From Membranipora membranacea (lineage: Eukaryota; Bryozoa; Gymnolaemata; Cheilostomatida; Membraniporidae), in contig OU612075.1 of NCBI GenBank assembly GCA_914767715.1, forward strand, positions 1,488,001 through 1,552,000: a stretch of 64,000 nucleotides of DNA. Reading direction: 5' to 3'. Positions 1 through 12,487 of this stretch are shown here, piece after piece (within the stretch, counting starts at the first letter, position 1; each line of letters starts with the position of its first letter). The position numbers were made by a program, and so were the translations under genes. The notes below the pieces were generated by a model, which saw only the letters and a program-made list of their open reading frames with translations, was not told the origin of the DNA and did no database searches.

Positions 1-31
1 TTGCCATCAATATGATTGAATTGATATTTAC

Positions 32-3000
32 CTTTGCTGTGTAGTTCTGATGACCACCTGCAACAACAAACCCGAGCTTCACCATAAGAGCTCTCATATT
101 TCTGTAGTCATGTTCTGAACCATTCCTGTATGAGCCGTCAGGTAGCTTGTACTCATTTGATATTAGGAGTGCTCTCCCTCGTGTCTCAGTCATTGTATAC
201 TGGAAGAAAAGGGCAACTATATAAGTATCAACAATATCAGTATTATAGTTATATCTGACATCATATTATTGGGGCTGTGATATGTCAGCTGTAGTCATCA
301 ATTTCATCTACATCATTTTTATGATGATAAAGAAAAACAAATTAACAGAAGATAGTGTAACTCATAGAAAGGAATGTCTGCATGTAATTTTCCGCATTTA
401 AGAGGATCAAAATTAACTTCCTAAGTATAAAAAAATTATAATTATAATGTTTTCATAAGAAAAAGACATAAAGATATACAGCTGGAGTCAGTGTAACCTG
501 ATTGGCTGAGAGTCCGACAGTATTTATCTGAGGGTCCTGAATTATAGTAGCTGGTTTCTCTCTCATCTCCTTCATTATCTCCTCAATCATTGCTCTGTCT
601 ACGGCTGCAGCTTCTAGAAGAGAGAAAAAAAAACAGATCACTTAGCGATCTGTTTAGTCTGATAGAGAAAATTAAGTGAATAACAAGCTTCTCCATTCCC
701 AGAATATCTAACACCTCACATGTCACCTGACACCATCATCACAAAGACTGTTTAAAAGCTTTAACCTACCATTAGGTACTGCTGGTACAGCTGGAAGACG
801 GATCAGGTAGTCTTTGATTTGACTCTTCTCGGCAGCTGTCAACTCAAAACCTGTCAAATGGGAGGAATTTATAATTATACAATGGCTCAGAGCATGACAT
901 GTATACAGTAGATCCGGTAATTTGTCAATAATTCAATACTATTCATAAAGGCTACTCACACGGATATCTGAGTGGTGAGGGCACTGTGGGAGGTCCTCCC
1001 TCAGAGCTGTCGTTACCACATGGTACTGGATCGATTCCTGTGAAGTTATCCAACCGCTGGCTGAAGGGCTGGTCTGTCTCAGGATCCTCTGGTGGTCTGT
1101 ACCAGTCAGGATCTCTCACCACGTCAGGTTCTAACTCTTCAGAGCGGAGGCAGTGAGCGCAGTAGAATGTACACACAGGATGAGCAGCTACCCAGACCGA
1201 TTTCAATTTGTTGAGAATCGTTTCTAATACTTCAAAGACTCTCTTCCAGGCTGCATCAAGCTGTTCTACTGGTGTGTCAGTGTAGAGTAAGATCTCATGC
1301 CTGATGTGATTGTGAAGGAGAGTTGTTACGTTCTGACCATGAGTAACAGATGATCCATTCTTTGCAGCTTTGATCTGATAACGATGATCAGTGAAAAGGT
1401 TCAAAAAGGAAACTACAAGCAGGTGGTAGACGTAAGATGGTGGAGGTAAACTGTCAAACCTCACAGCCATTTTTATTCTCAAAAGACCGGCAGAAGGAGA
1501 ACGGAGCACGATGAGATCTGGTGAGAGGTAGGGGATGATGTACTCCTTTCCATGATTTCTCTGGATGGGTCCACAAAGAAGATAGAAAGTTTTCAGAAGA
1601 CAGATGGCCCTGTCTTCAGGAAAAGACAGACTCTCAAATAGACCTGTAAGCAGACGCTCGTCAAGGACACCACAACCCTTGAAGGTATCAACAAGCTCGC
1701 TGTACTTCTCGGCAGTAACTCTACGCCTATCAAAGTAGAAGGGCCTGAAAGTAGCCACTCTTTTGTCCCACATTTCACCACGACGGTGATCAAACAGCGT
1801 AAGTATCACCTTTGTGATTTCGGAGATATTGTGGAAGACAACATCGCTGAGCATACTTTCGTTCTCAAACCACATCAACCTGCCTTCATTATGCATATAT
1901 CTGATTACAATCAGAGGGCCTTGTGTGGGAAAAGATTTCAATATATCCTCAACTCGAATGAAGGGCTCAAGCTGGTCATCGATAAAACGTGCTATTTTCT
2001 CCCAAATAAAGGGAATTTTGGTCGAGTGCCTGTTACATCTCAGAATCAATGCGTCGAGTAGAGAAAGGATATTGTCCACCTCATCCAAATTTTTGCCAAA
2101 TTCAAATATGTCCTGCAGACTGAATATCTTCACACCTCTTGCTGAGAAGTGATCAATCGTTGTTATCATCTTTCTATCCTGTAACTTTTCCTTCCTTTGT
2201 TTTTCCTGCAGGATGACTGCCTCTTCTGCAAGCATCTCATTCCGAAGTTTCTCAACAGCATCAAGCAGCTCAGCTCTCCTTTCATCAAAGAGTTCAGGAG
2301 ACAGTTTGTCTTTATGAGTTAGGACGAGAAATGGAGGACCCAACTTGGGACAGGGCAGGTACAAATGAGCGAGATGTTCAACACACAGCTGTTTAGTGGC
2401 CTCTTCAATGTTCTCTGACCTGACTAGCTGATCAAACTGCTCCATGTTTATAACCACAATCGGGATATAATTTGGCCTAATAAGCATCTGGTATGATATG
2501 CGATAAACTTGGTCACCACCAAAGTCAAACATTCTCAGCATATTCTCGCCCATGGATACCTCATTGACTTCAAACACTCTTGTAGTCTCATCGTCCTCGG
2601 CAGACTCATCTCTATGTGTGAGCTCTCGTGTCCGACTCTTCAGACTTCTTATCAGACTAGTTTTTCCTGCCATTCTGTTCCCGATGACTGCTGCAGAAAT
2701 GATCGGTCGCTTGACACCAGATCTCTCAGCTAGATCTGTGTAGTATTTCCTGATTGCAGCTAATCCTTGAACACAGACTGCATATGGAGGAGATTTGAGA
2801 CCACGAGAATCACTACAGTCCAGCTCTATCAGGTTTGGTAAGTCTATCACTGCTGGATGAAGCTCCTCTAGAGATCTTATGAAAGCCAGATTCAGATGTG
2901 TGAGAGATTTCAGTCTGGTCACCACAGCAGGCAGATATCTGAATTCGTTGTGGCTGAGATTTAACTTCTCTAGTCTGGTCAGACTATCCAGCCTATAGGA

Positions 3001-6000
3001 ATTCGAATAGATGAAATGAAGGTGATGTCAATGAAGCAATTAGAGACAAACCAATAATATGTATACAATAATGTGGATGACACTAAAGTGGGGACTGACA
3101 GACTTACACATTTGATGTACAAACCAAACGTTAAAATTGCTGACACAACCTAGCCTTGTCACGCCTTGTCATTTTTTTGGTTTTTTTGAGTGAAAAAACC
3201 AAAACCCGTGGCAGCGTGACAAGACTAGACACAGCCAACTATGATGGGCCATGTTTATTTTCTGCATTTAACACATGAACTGAATTTTAACTTTTCTAAA
3301 TTGTATACCCTTTAAACCATCCACCAATATTTTTCAAAGTTATGATTTTGGCTTTTAAAATGATTTGATTTGAAGTTGTTGAACCTGAGATATAACTTCT
3401 CTAGTCGGGTCAGACTATCCAGCCTATAAGATTAATAATAGATGAAATGAAGGTGATGTCGATAAAGCAATAAGAGACAAAACAATAATCTGTATAATAA
3501 TGTAGGTAACACTCAAGTGTGGACAGACAGACTTACACATTGGATGTAAATACCCAATGCTAAAATTTCAGACATAACTACCTATGATTGGCCATATTTT
3601 CTTTCTGCATTTAAACTTTTCTGGATGGTCTATCCTTCAAACTATCCACTAATATATTTCATACGCCATGAGACCTTTGATCAATATCTTTGTTGGGATT
3701 GCAGACACAGACTGCCAAATCTGTTAAAACTATGTTAACTGGTGGGGATCGTTTTATATGTTGTAATTTAGAATTAAAAGTTTTGATAATATTAAATTCC
3801 TTAAAAGATAGTTTGGTGATTTGTATCATAGCAGGATGCGCTTGAATTTCATCGTAAGTAAATTGTAGGATAAAGCTAAAGTGACCTGTCTTAAAAATTA
3901 AGTTGAATAGGGTTGTGTAAGGAGTTTTTTCCTCAGATTAACAGATGAGACCATGAATATGCAATTTATTATTTATGTTATCATCGGAGCACAGTGCACA
4001 TTTTTGGCTGATGGCCAGGGAAATTAGGATAGAGTCTAAACGGAAAGATATTATATATGCATCTTATGCTCAACTACTTAATTGAACCAGAATTTAATTT
4101 AATTTAAGTCGATAACCATTATATCATTTATAATGATAAGTATTATTAAAAGACAATCCAGCTTTGAATTTAGTACACATACTACATACATAGGTCATGC
4201 CTAAAATGATTTTTTGAAAGAAAAACTTTGCATTTTAATTTCATAATAATCCAAAACAATCCTCCATTTAAATCAATACACCTGGAATTTTTCTGTAAGG
4301 AAAATTCCCCACATCCTCCTACACTGAGCTTCAAGGCGTTTGATGAGGTATTTATATTTTAACATATATTTTATATTTAATTTGAATCGTTATAGAAAAA
4401 CAGAATTTCAAACACCTATTTCTAAAATAATACAGGGCAAATCTTTGGTTATCCTAAAATATTAGAAAAAACGTGGTAAGCTAACACTCCAGCAAAAATT
4501 GTATTCTGCTCCTACAATGGTCAACATTAATTTTTGCAGGACTTTGATGTCATCTGATTATCAAGGGACATAACGTCAACAAACACAACAAGCTGAACTA
4601 TAGGAAAGTTTACTATTGAAAAATAGGAATCAGGAGTGGTGTAAAGGTGAACATGTCTAACATGAAAATTAATCAAGATGTAAAATGTTCAAGTTTCCTG
4701 ACACATCTTATATCATAATTTCAATCATCAAATTGCATTAAAAAATTAGAAACTTTAACTATACCCAATAAAATCATAATAGATGCCGTAGTTCTATGTT
4801 TTATTGATTGTTGTATCTATCACAGGACCAGGTTGAGACTTCATTGGTCAACTTTTTTAGGACCAACAAATTTTCCTAATCTAATTTGAATGCCCTTGCA
4901 AACCGCTGACAGTGTAGTGAACAATTTGTATCCCTTTCTGTCTGATATGAACATCATTACTATCAGAACTGATCCTAAAAGAGCCTCATATGTCAAAAAT
5001 TGAAGCTGACAAAATTTGAAGTTTTAAAATTGTTGATAATCTATTCCTCTGGAACCCGCCTATTCACTTATACAGCCTCACAAGTGAAAAATTGAACTTC
5101 AGAAAATAAGCGATGAGGGAAAAAGCATTCAAACTTATCTGAAGCTCTTATCTATTAAGATACACACACACCAGACTCACCTGTCATCTAATGATGATAG
5201 CTGACAGCCAGACAGACTCATCACTCTGAGGGAGGTAAGACTGTATATAACAGGAGGCAGACCACCCACTGAGAAGTCATTATCTCCTATATCCAGCACC
5301 TCCAGCTGGGTCAGCTTAGATAGTCTGTCAAATATGTACAAAATAATGTTATATGCAATCAAGACGTACAAGATGAAAGATTCCTGATTAAATTATATCC
5401 TATAATATTAACACGCGTCACAAGATAGCATTATATCTTTACCAATTTAAATCATATATAAAATGGATACAATTTAAAAATTCAATTAGAGGTTATTTTA
5501 GCACAGACCGAGATGAGGCTACACTGATTTTCTTGTCGCAAATAATTCAGCTAAAATAAACTGCTGTCAAATTGTACTAAATTGATACCTCCTTCTGTTT
5601 TATGATAAATTTATACAAACAGAACTGACACTAGAGGAGATTGGACAAGAGAGCTAATTTATTAGTCTCGTTCTGATCCATCATCCCTCTCCCAAATTTT
5701 ACATATATCTTAAGTATGCACAATTGGTGAGCACAAAAATAGGAATGTGGAATAAATAATTTTGGTCAAGCTGATAGAATGTGAAGTTTTAAAATTGTGG
5801 ATAATATATTCTTCTGGAACCCTCCTATCTTTTTATACAGCCTCATGAGTCAAAAATTCAACTTCAGATAATCATGGAGGGAAAAAGCATTCAAACTTAT
5901 CTGTAGCTCTTATCTAATGAGATACACACACCAGACTCACCTGTCATCTAGAGATGATAGATTACATCGAAACAGCTTCAGCACTCTGAGGGATGTTAGT

Positions 6001-7563
6001 GAGTATATAACAGAAGGCAGACGACCCTCTGAGAAGTTATTATCTGTTATCGACAGCTCCCCCAGCTGACTCAGCTCAGAGAGTCTGTCAAATATGTACA
6101 AAATAATATTATATGTAATCAATCAGTACAGGATACAAGATTTCAGATATTTCTCACAATGTATCATCAAATATCATATTATATTACACAGTTACTCCAT
6201 CTAACTTAGTCTATCAAATATAATTAGCCAGTAATTGATTTTTCTATGTCCCATTGCTATCATAATAATATACCAATCAAATAATTTGGACATATTATGT
6301 CTAAATTATCTATATTTGATTATAAGAATATCATATATCATGTTATCTCTTTTATAGTTAGGTAATTTGAAAATAAGACTTTGTTGAAATGAATTTGTAA
6401 TTTGAAAAACACAAATTGTTGCATTCACAACTGATGAATGAATTAGAAATAATCATAACAATGATTACAATTTCCATCTAATTCTACTCACCCTGTAAGT
6501 GATCCACTGGTACACCTCAGATAGAGATGTGTGAGATGAGGAGCTATAGACCTCAGACTATCAGGTACCTCACCCAGTATATACATGTGAGTTATAGAGT
6601 GAGATCCTACTCTACTCTTTATCCCACTGATAGTCTGAAGCCTGGCAGGATTTTCCATCTCATCAGCCTCACCTCTACGTCTGATACGCAGATTACCGAA
6701 TCGTCCTACTCTCACACTCTCTATCTCTGCCTCTCCACTGTGTCTGTACCAGACTCCATATTCTATAATATAATAATATTAATCATATATAATCAGGGCT
6801 GTCATCCTAATAAGGTCTTGTTAATGTGTAATCTGGTATTTATCTGATTATACTGATAATCATCTTGTCTCTCATCATATGATATGATAATATGATTATG
6901 GGCTGATTAGCTATTAGCTTATTATGATGTATGAGATCACAACACCAGACTAAATGAAAAATCCTTTACTGTATAGCCTCACAATTCCTGGTATGGCCAA
7001 TTGTTGTGGTGATGGTTTTATCAGGACGTTTAAAGGTAGTGGTTTTGAATAAATTATTGGCTTCCGTATAGAAATAACTAACATACAATTTGACTGTCTG
7101 TTTTCTGTACTGAAAATACAATTGCGTGCAAATGACTAAATAATCTTGCGAGATGGGAGCATACCCTATTGATTTACAAGCTCAAGATTTGGAATCATCA
7201 TATCTTGTCGAGAACGAAATGGAAATTTTAATTTCATCTGTCTACTTAGCTCCAAAGTGAGATCTGCCTTTGATTGCCCCAAACCTAGTCAGGGTCCCCT
7301 GAGTAAAGTACAGGGGGTCATAATAGTGAAGAAGTTATTTTTGTCGTTATGAAGCTTGTATGAGCGGGGGGGGGGGGGGAACTAAGCTGGTATTAGCAAA
7401 AAATTTGTGGTTACTTACCCGGTTCCTCATCCCTGTCCTCGTCCTCGTCCTCACTCTCACTCTCAATCTTATTCTCATCCTCATCAACACCATCACTCTC
7501 ACTCTTATTTTTTTTCTCACTTTTACTCTTCCTCTTGAAAAACCGTTTCACTGCACCGAGCAT
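32..7563 (-). CDS. Roco-caspase gene, copy 1: LRR-Roc-COR-caspase, 3' part outside the window
   Basis: Model: complement of <32-199, 480-613, 770-850, 960-2992, 5181-5324, 5941-6084, 6492-6762, 7419-7563. Every junction is GT-AG and all phases agree, giving about 1,040 codons. The start is the ATG at 7,563-7,561, five bases after a splice acceptor, so an upstream non-coding exon is likely. The domains in order are a Lys/acidic-rich N-terminus, an LRR cap exon, two LRR exons, the Roc-COR exon, a linker, and the beginning of caspase p20. P-loop GNRMAGKTS, switch DFGGDQ and base-recognition LTHKDKL are visible. The caspase exon (32-199) reads RALLISNEYKLPDGSYRNGS, including the Arg that in known caspases lines the S1 pocket. 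The catalytic His and Cys exons lie left of the window, so activity cannot be judged. No exon carries a stop or frameshift. It is a paralogue of the gene at 39,480-52,167. The domain calls are secure; the function (signalling or cell death) is inferred. Confidence 0.85.
960..2992 (-). other. Copy 1 Roc-COR exon (2,033 bp)
   Basis: A single long exon that begins in an LRR (LDSLTRLEKLNLSHNEF) and continues through further LRR-like text. It then encodes the Roc GTPase: G1 GNRMAGKTSL, G3 DFGGDQ and G4 THKD. COR follows, with the typical stretch RYMHNEGRLMWFE and later LPPPSYVYHLLVVSFLN. A Cys-bearing segment (HPVCTFYCAHC) comes after COR and may bind metal or form disulfides; this is inference. 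The acceptor is at 2,993 and the donor is GTGAGT at 959-954. Phase in is 2 and phase out is 1, the same as in copy 2. Confidence 0.9.
3371..3423 (-). pseudogene. Truncated duplicate of the start of the Roc-COR exon
   Basis: The reverse strand shows an acceptor (CTTATAG) followed by text matching the first 17 or so codons of the Roc-COR exon (LDSLTRLEKLYLRFNNF). Homology then stops. The bases on its 5' side (3,424-3,540) also repeat those beside the real exon (2,993-3,110). It is a partial local duplication inside the intron. There is no matching donor, so it is probably not spliced in. Confidence 0.65.
5181..5324 (-). other. Copy 1 LRR exon (144 bp), second of two
   Basis: Forty-eight codons between an acceptor (TTTGACAG) and a GTGAGT donor, phase 2 at both ends, encoding two LRR turns (LTQLEVLDIGDNDFSVGG and LTSLRVMSLSGCQLSSLDD). 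The symmetrical phase means the exon can be repeated or lost without a frameshift. It is 760 bp from the next LRR exon. Confidence 0.85.
5941..6084 (-). other. Copy 1 LRR exon (144 bp), first of two
   Basis: Same structure and phases as the exon at 5,181-5,324. Its variable positions differ (LGELSITDNNFSEGR; LRVLKLFRCNLSS) while the framework is kept. The flanking introns closely resemble those in copy 2. Confidence 0.85.
6492..6762 (-). other. Copy 1 LRR cap exon
   Basis: A 271-bp exon that links the charged N-terminus to the LRR exons. It reads YRHSGEAEIESVRVG, then a stretch ending APHLTHLYLRCTSGSLTG, which is the first LRR-like strand. Phase in is 1 and phase out is 2, matching its partner at 51,130-51,400. 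The N-terminal part matches no domain I recognise. Confidence 0.75.
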
Positions 7564-8641
7564 CTTAGCTGAAAGCAGATAGTATATGTAATACAGTCTC
7601 CAGTGAGAGATAAAACGGGACATGGATTGCACGAGTCAGAGACAATGACTGATTAGCTCGAGTTTTATTCATTAGTCTGTATTTTGACTGGAGGGGAGCA
7701 ACTCCAAAAGCTGGCAGATGGACCACAATGTACCTACCTCCCAATATATGCCAATTTATGGAGAACATCAGTCTGAACTAAGTTTTAAACTCACATATAG
7801 ATTTTGTTCCATCCTTGAAATTGGAGAAGTAGGTGCAATTTTTCAATAACAAAACACACGCCATATTTCCTAAGACAATATAATATGCAATCAATGCACA
7901 AATATTTCAAACAAATGTATCATCAATTTGAAAAGTTCTTTGAAACATCTTTCTAATGCATTAAAATTTACTAGATCCTACACAAGTTTTCACTCACTAG
8001 CTAGAAAGACTAGACTTAGAAAACAAGAGTTTGTAAAGATACTAGTGGATAATGTTATACAGTCTATCTGTCTACTGTCCAGACAATGATCTACAATGTA
8101 CAGATAAATGGAAGACTCTGTGCCACAATGTTTAGGACGGGAACACAAAAGGAGGGCTAGATTTATTCAAAAAAGCTCAACGCTGCAGAACCATTATCTT
8201 TGGTCATTCAACTTTTTAATACAAATAGGTGCCGGGCCTGAATCTCAAGCACTCTTCACTAACCTCTATCGTAGAGTAGAGATCAGAATACTGATAGAGA
8301 GGTTCACCACTAGGACTGCTCTGTGCTGAGTATATCTGAAGTCACTATGTGTAGTGATTTATCAATGACGAGATCAGATCACAATGTCCTGTAAGTAATG
8401 CGGGTATAAAATCATCAGATGTCTGAGGGGGAATATGGACCGAGCCTGATATTGGGTAAAATATTTAATCACAGTTTGAAATATTAATGCAATTTATTAA
8501 TTAACTATTGATGCAACAGCATAGAGTTTGGTTTCAGTAATGAAAACAATCTGCCCCTAAGTCCAAAGTTCATCTTCTGTGAGATGTATCCATAAATGCT
8601 ACATGAAGCATACTAAATCTGAAAATTGGTTCTAGAACTAA

Positions 8642-9050
8642 GGCTTGGTTCACATTGTCCCAGATGACACTAGGATGCCATCCCAGATGCTTATCCCAGA
8701 TGGTCCCAGTCACATTATAAAATTCATCCCAGATAGCCATCCCAGATAGCCATCCCAGTCAATGTGAATCAGAAAATGACACAATCCCAAACTGTCTGGG
8801 TCCGTCTGGGATAGCATCGGGAAATTTTGTAAGCGTCAAACTTTCCCGATGCTATCCCAGACGGACCCAGACAGTCTGGGATTGTGTCATTTTCTGGTTC
8901 ACATTGACTGGGATGGCTATCTGGGATGGCTATCTGGGATGGTTATCTGGGATGACTATCTGGGATGAATTTTATAATGTGACTCGGACCATCTGGGATA
9001 AGCATCTGGGATGGCATCCTACTGTCATCTGGGACAATGTGAACAAGCCA
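8642..9050. mobile_element. 409-bp foldback MITE, Harbinger-like by target site
   Basis: Nearly the whole element is an inverted repeat. The left end is GGCTTGGTTCACATTGTCCC; the right end is its complement with small differences. Degenerate copies of ATCCCAGATAGCC run through both arms. It is flanked by TAA on both sides (8,639-8,641 and 9,051-9,053). The duplicated block at 53,243 has the single, empty TAA site. A 3-bp TWA duplication is characteristic of PIF/Harbinger. There is no coding capacity. Confidence 0.85.
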
Positions 9051-11404
9051 TAAGACACATTTCGTTTGACTGTTACATCAAGGTGGATCAGGACTTGTGT
9101 TCTGTAATCTACAATGGTTATCAATCTTCTAACACTCACTGGTATGTTAGGGAGGCTTCGTGCTGAGCTTTTCTGAAGGTATCAGTGACCAGTTGGGGTT
9201 GATGATATCACAGCTTTGATGATCTCCTAAGCCAATCTTCTCACTATGAGATTTGGTTTAGTAGTAAGATCTGCTCACATTAACTGTAATTTAATAATTG
9301 AGTATCTGATTATGGGCAGAACTGGATGTATATGACAGTGGTCGGTTAATGCTAACGAATCACAACCTCATGACCTGATCACTAGATGGACTTTATACAA
9401 GGAAGTTCTGTCATTGACATATCGACTCCGACTCAGCTCATTAGGTCATGAGATTAAAATCTAGTTGTTTAATTCATCAATCAATCCTGTTTGTGGGGAA
9501 TTACATTCAACATTTGTTTATTGGATCAAGTATCACCAAAGCACACCAATGACTTTGATTCAAAGTCGTTACATCCAGTTTTGCTATAAAATAACTTTCT
9601 TGAGAATACATTTTGTTTCACAATAAATATGTCCTTATCGCAAAACAAAAACAAAAACACCTGACTCGGATCATTAGGTCAAAAGATTAAAATCTAGAAT
9701 GTGCTTCAGCTCAAATCTTGCTTTGTATGCATGTGAAGATCTCATTTCACACAAATACTTAGCTGGTTGAATGAAGTCAATCGAATTTGACAACTTCAAA
9801 AGAAACTTGGCAGCTTATCAAAGATAAGAGAATCATAAGACTAAAACTTGACAACTAGGTCAAATACAGCTAGCTAGCTAGTCATGAAGAAAGTATATCA
9901 GTGATATAAATATTAGTCTAGGAACCCAGACCCTGCTGCACACAGTGATTATGACACTTTATCAGATCCACCCTAAAGTCTGGGAAGACTGATGAGGCTA
10001 CAAGTGTGACTGTGATTTGTATACATAAATGCTAAATGCCACAGACTAAATTTTAGCGATGGTTCTTAAACTAAGAGGAAAAAATCTTTTGGATGGTACT
10101 TCCTGTTCATCTTAGCAAAGACCACAATGGAGGGGCTTAATCATGAAATGAGCCTGTGCTGCGATTTTAGCCGTTTTCATATAAAGGCTGCATAACGGCT
10201 TCATATATGAAGAAGGGGAAGACAACTCATAGCACTCACACCAGTCTTCAGAGATAATATAATTGTGTGGTTGATGGCGCCGCACCATTTGGCGTTGAGT
10301 ATATCAGGTCTGAGCCTTAGGTGGCATATGTTGTGTATGATTGGCTGCCCTTATAAGACAAACCTACACGAGCTCTTAATTTTCTGATACTCACTAATAT
10401 GTTAGATAGGTTCTGTGCTGAGATTTCATGCAAAGAAATTAACAATGAATTCAATTTGAAGTTTTCTGTTGCTAAGCTCGGTCTACACAGTGAATGGAGC
10501 CAATGTAAGCTGTAAATGAAACAGACAAGATTAGAAAATAACTGGGCTCTATGGTTGGTGGGACTCCCTGGTCGAATCCTGCAAGAGCATGACTCAGATG
10601 CGTCAGAAAATATCTTTAGCTATAATTCCCAATATAAGTCCATTTGTAAGTTTCACTTCATAGAATCTACATCTCAGGGTCAAATGCCTAACACTGAATA
10701 TTAGAGTTTAAAATATTTTTAATGACAGCTGACTGATTGATGACATTCCTACAAGGAAATTCCCCTTATATCACAAGTTACTTCAAAACATTGAAGTAAT
10801 ATTAGAATATCTTTACTGCTTTCTGTGGTTGAAGATAATGACAGCTAGAAATGTTAATATCATTATCTATTGAATCAACATCCCACTCTTCTGTGGTACT
10901 CACCAAATATAACAGATTGGATAATTACTGAACAGTCTGTGGAGACAGTGGTTGATTTTCTCGGAATGTTACGTTAGGAATGTTACGAGTGTTATGAACA
11001 GCCTTCTAAATGTTATTGAGCCAAGTGTGGTCTACAATAAATTACAAAACAAGAATACATCATTGTGATTTGTACAACCGAGTGAATATGAAGTAATATA
11101 AAAAACCTTTTATGACCATACAGTAGTGGTATGTTTATCAAATTCATAAACATTCAAATCTAAGACCTGCTCATATTCATTGTGAGTGATAAGTATGGGT
11201 GAAGGTAAGGGAAGGTTTAAGTTTCTAAACTCGGAAACCAAATCTGAAAATGTCAGCTATCTAAAAGTTAGCCTCATTCATCGAATGGTGCATAGAAATA
11301 GAATAATCATTATCGGCTTCACCACTACTAAACATCACAGATCAGTTCCAAAATATTGTAAGCAAGAAATTATTGTCTTTGAATGGCTTTAACACATTAT
11401 ATCC

Positions 11405-11540
11405 CTTACCTCGATCAGTAACCAGTGAACAGTGACCTGTTACCAGTACCCAGTGACCAGTACCCAGTGATCAGTGACTTGTTACAAGTACCTAGTGACC
11501 AGTGACCAGTGACCAGTACCCAGCAATCAGTGTCTCTGGA
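11405..11540. repeat. Minisatellite of ACCAGTGACC-type units
   Basis: Imperfect tandem copies of a short CCAGTGA/CCAGTACC unit. The duplicate block has a slightly shorter array at 54,765-54,880. Confidence 0.8.
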
Positions 11541-12471
11541 TATGTTCTTCCCAGTGTAAGATTTAGTTCAGCAGTAGAACCTGCTCGACTCACTGTAATA
11601 TATCACAGATTATCAGAAGATTGAATTTGGCTGTGGTAAGTTTCAATCACAGCAGACACGGCACTGATTAAAAACCACAACTATCACAGCCTGATCGATA
11701 GATGAGCTTTATACAAGGAAGTTCTATCAGTGTCGCAATAAAAACAAAGTGAGTGTAGTAACTGTTCAATAGGTCAAAAGGTTTGAGCATGCTAACATAT
11801 GCATGCAAAGCTCTCGTTTCACACTAAACGCATCTGATTGAACAAAGGTGCAGATTTTATTAGGTCCATATTATTTCATACCAAGCTTTTAAAATACCCT
11901 TTGAAATGCCGAAGACGTTTAGAGCCAGTTTTCAGACATTGAAAACTAAACCATGTGACCAGTAAACGACACGAACACATTACATTACCTGGATGCGGTA
12001 TTTCTTTCGAAGAAACCGTATCAGCAATATATAAGAACTAGTCTTAGCCCCAAGACCTTGGTGCACACGGTGATTGTTGTTTTAAACGGCCAGTGCCAAC
12101 TTTGGTTCTACTCACCAATCAGAACAGCTCCATTGACTTCTGGGTATTTATGAGACAGCTTCTGCTAGCGTGGCTTTTATAGGTTGACGATAGATGTACA
12201 GACTGCAAAAGATAATAACCAAAAAACGAATAATCATCATTTTTAGAGTGGATAAGTAATCATGCTCAAAGGCTGCCTAAAGTTGTTATCTAGTATTGAT
12301 GGTTTATTGAATTACGCAGCGTTTCGTTTGACAACAGAGAGAATACCATATCATAAGATAGAATCACTGATTATCCTTGCACAGAGAAAAAAGTTAGTTA
12401 ACTTGACTTTATTTTGTTGGGTATAACAAAGTGGTGGTTAGATGGCCACTTATCGATTATTTTGATCCCCA

Positions 12472-12487
12472 ACCCCCCCCCCCCCCC
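12472..12487. repeat. Poly-C tract
   Basis: A C run preceded by AACC and followed by AACCAATC. The same site in the duplicate (55,729-55,743) also has a long C run. The poly-G run at 7,368-7,379 likewise has a shorter partner at 51,974-51,982. Confidence 0.8.

Noticed and set aside
1593-2743. Plus- and minus-strand frames inside the Roc-COR exon
   Set aside because: Shadows of the real frame; the same applies to 44,437-45,077.
5177-6122. LRR frames as separate small genes with their own starts
   Set aside because: The starts lie in intron sequence before a clear acceptor; phases join them to the Roco gene.
8108-8329. 73-codon frame conserved at 52,720-52,941
   Set aside because: Nearly all differences between the copies change amino acids, and there are no splice or start features. 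The same reasoning applies to 11,186/54,538.
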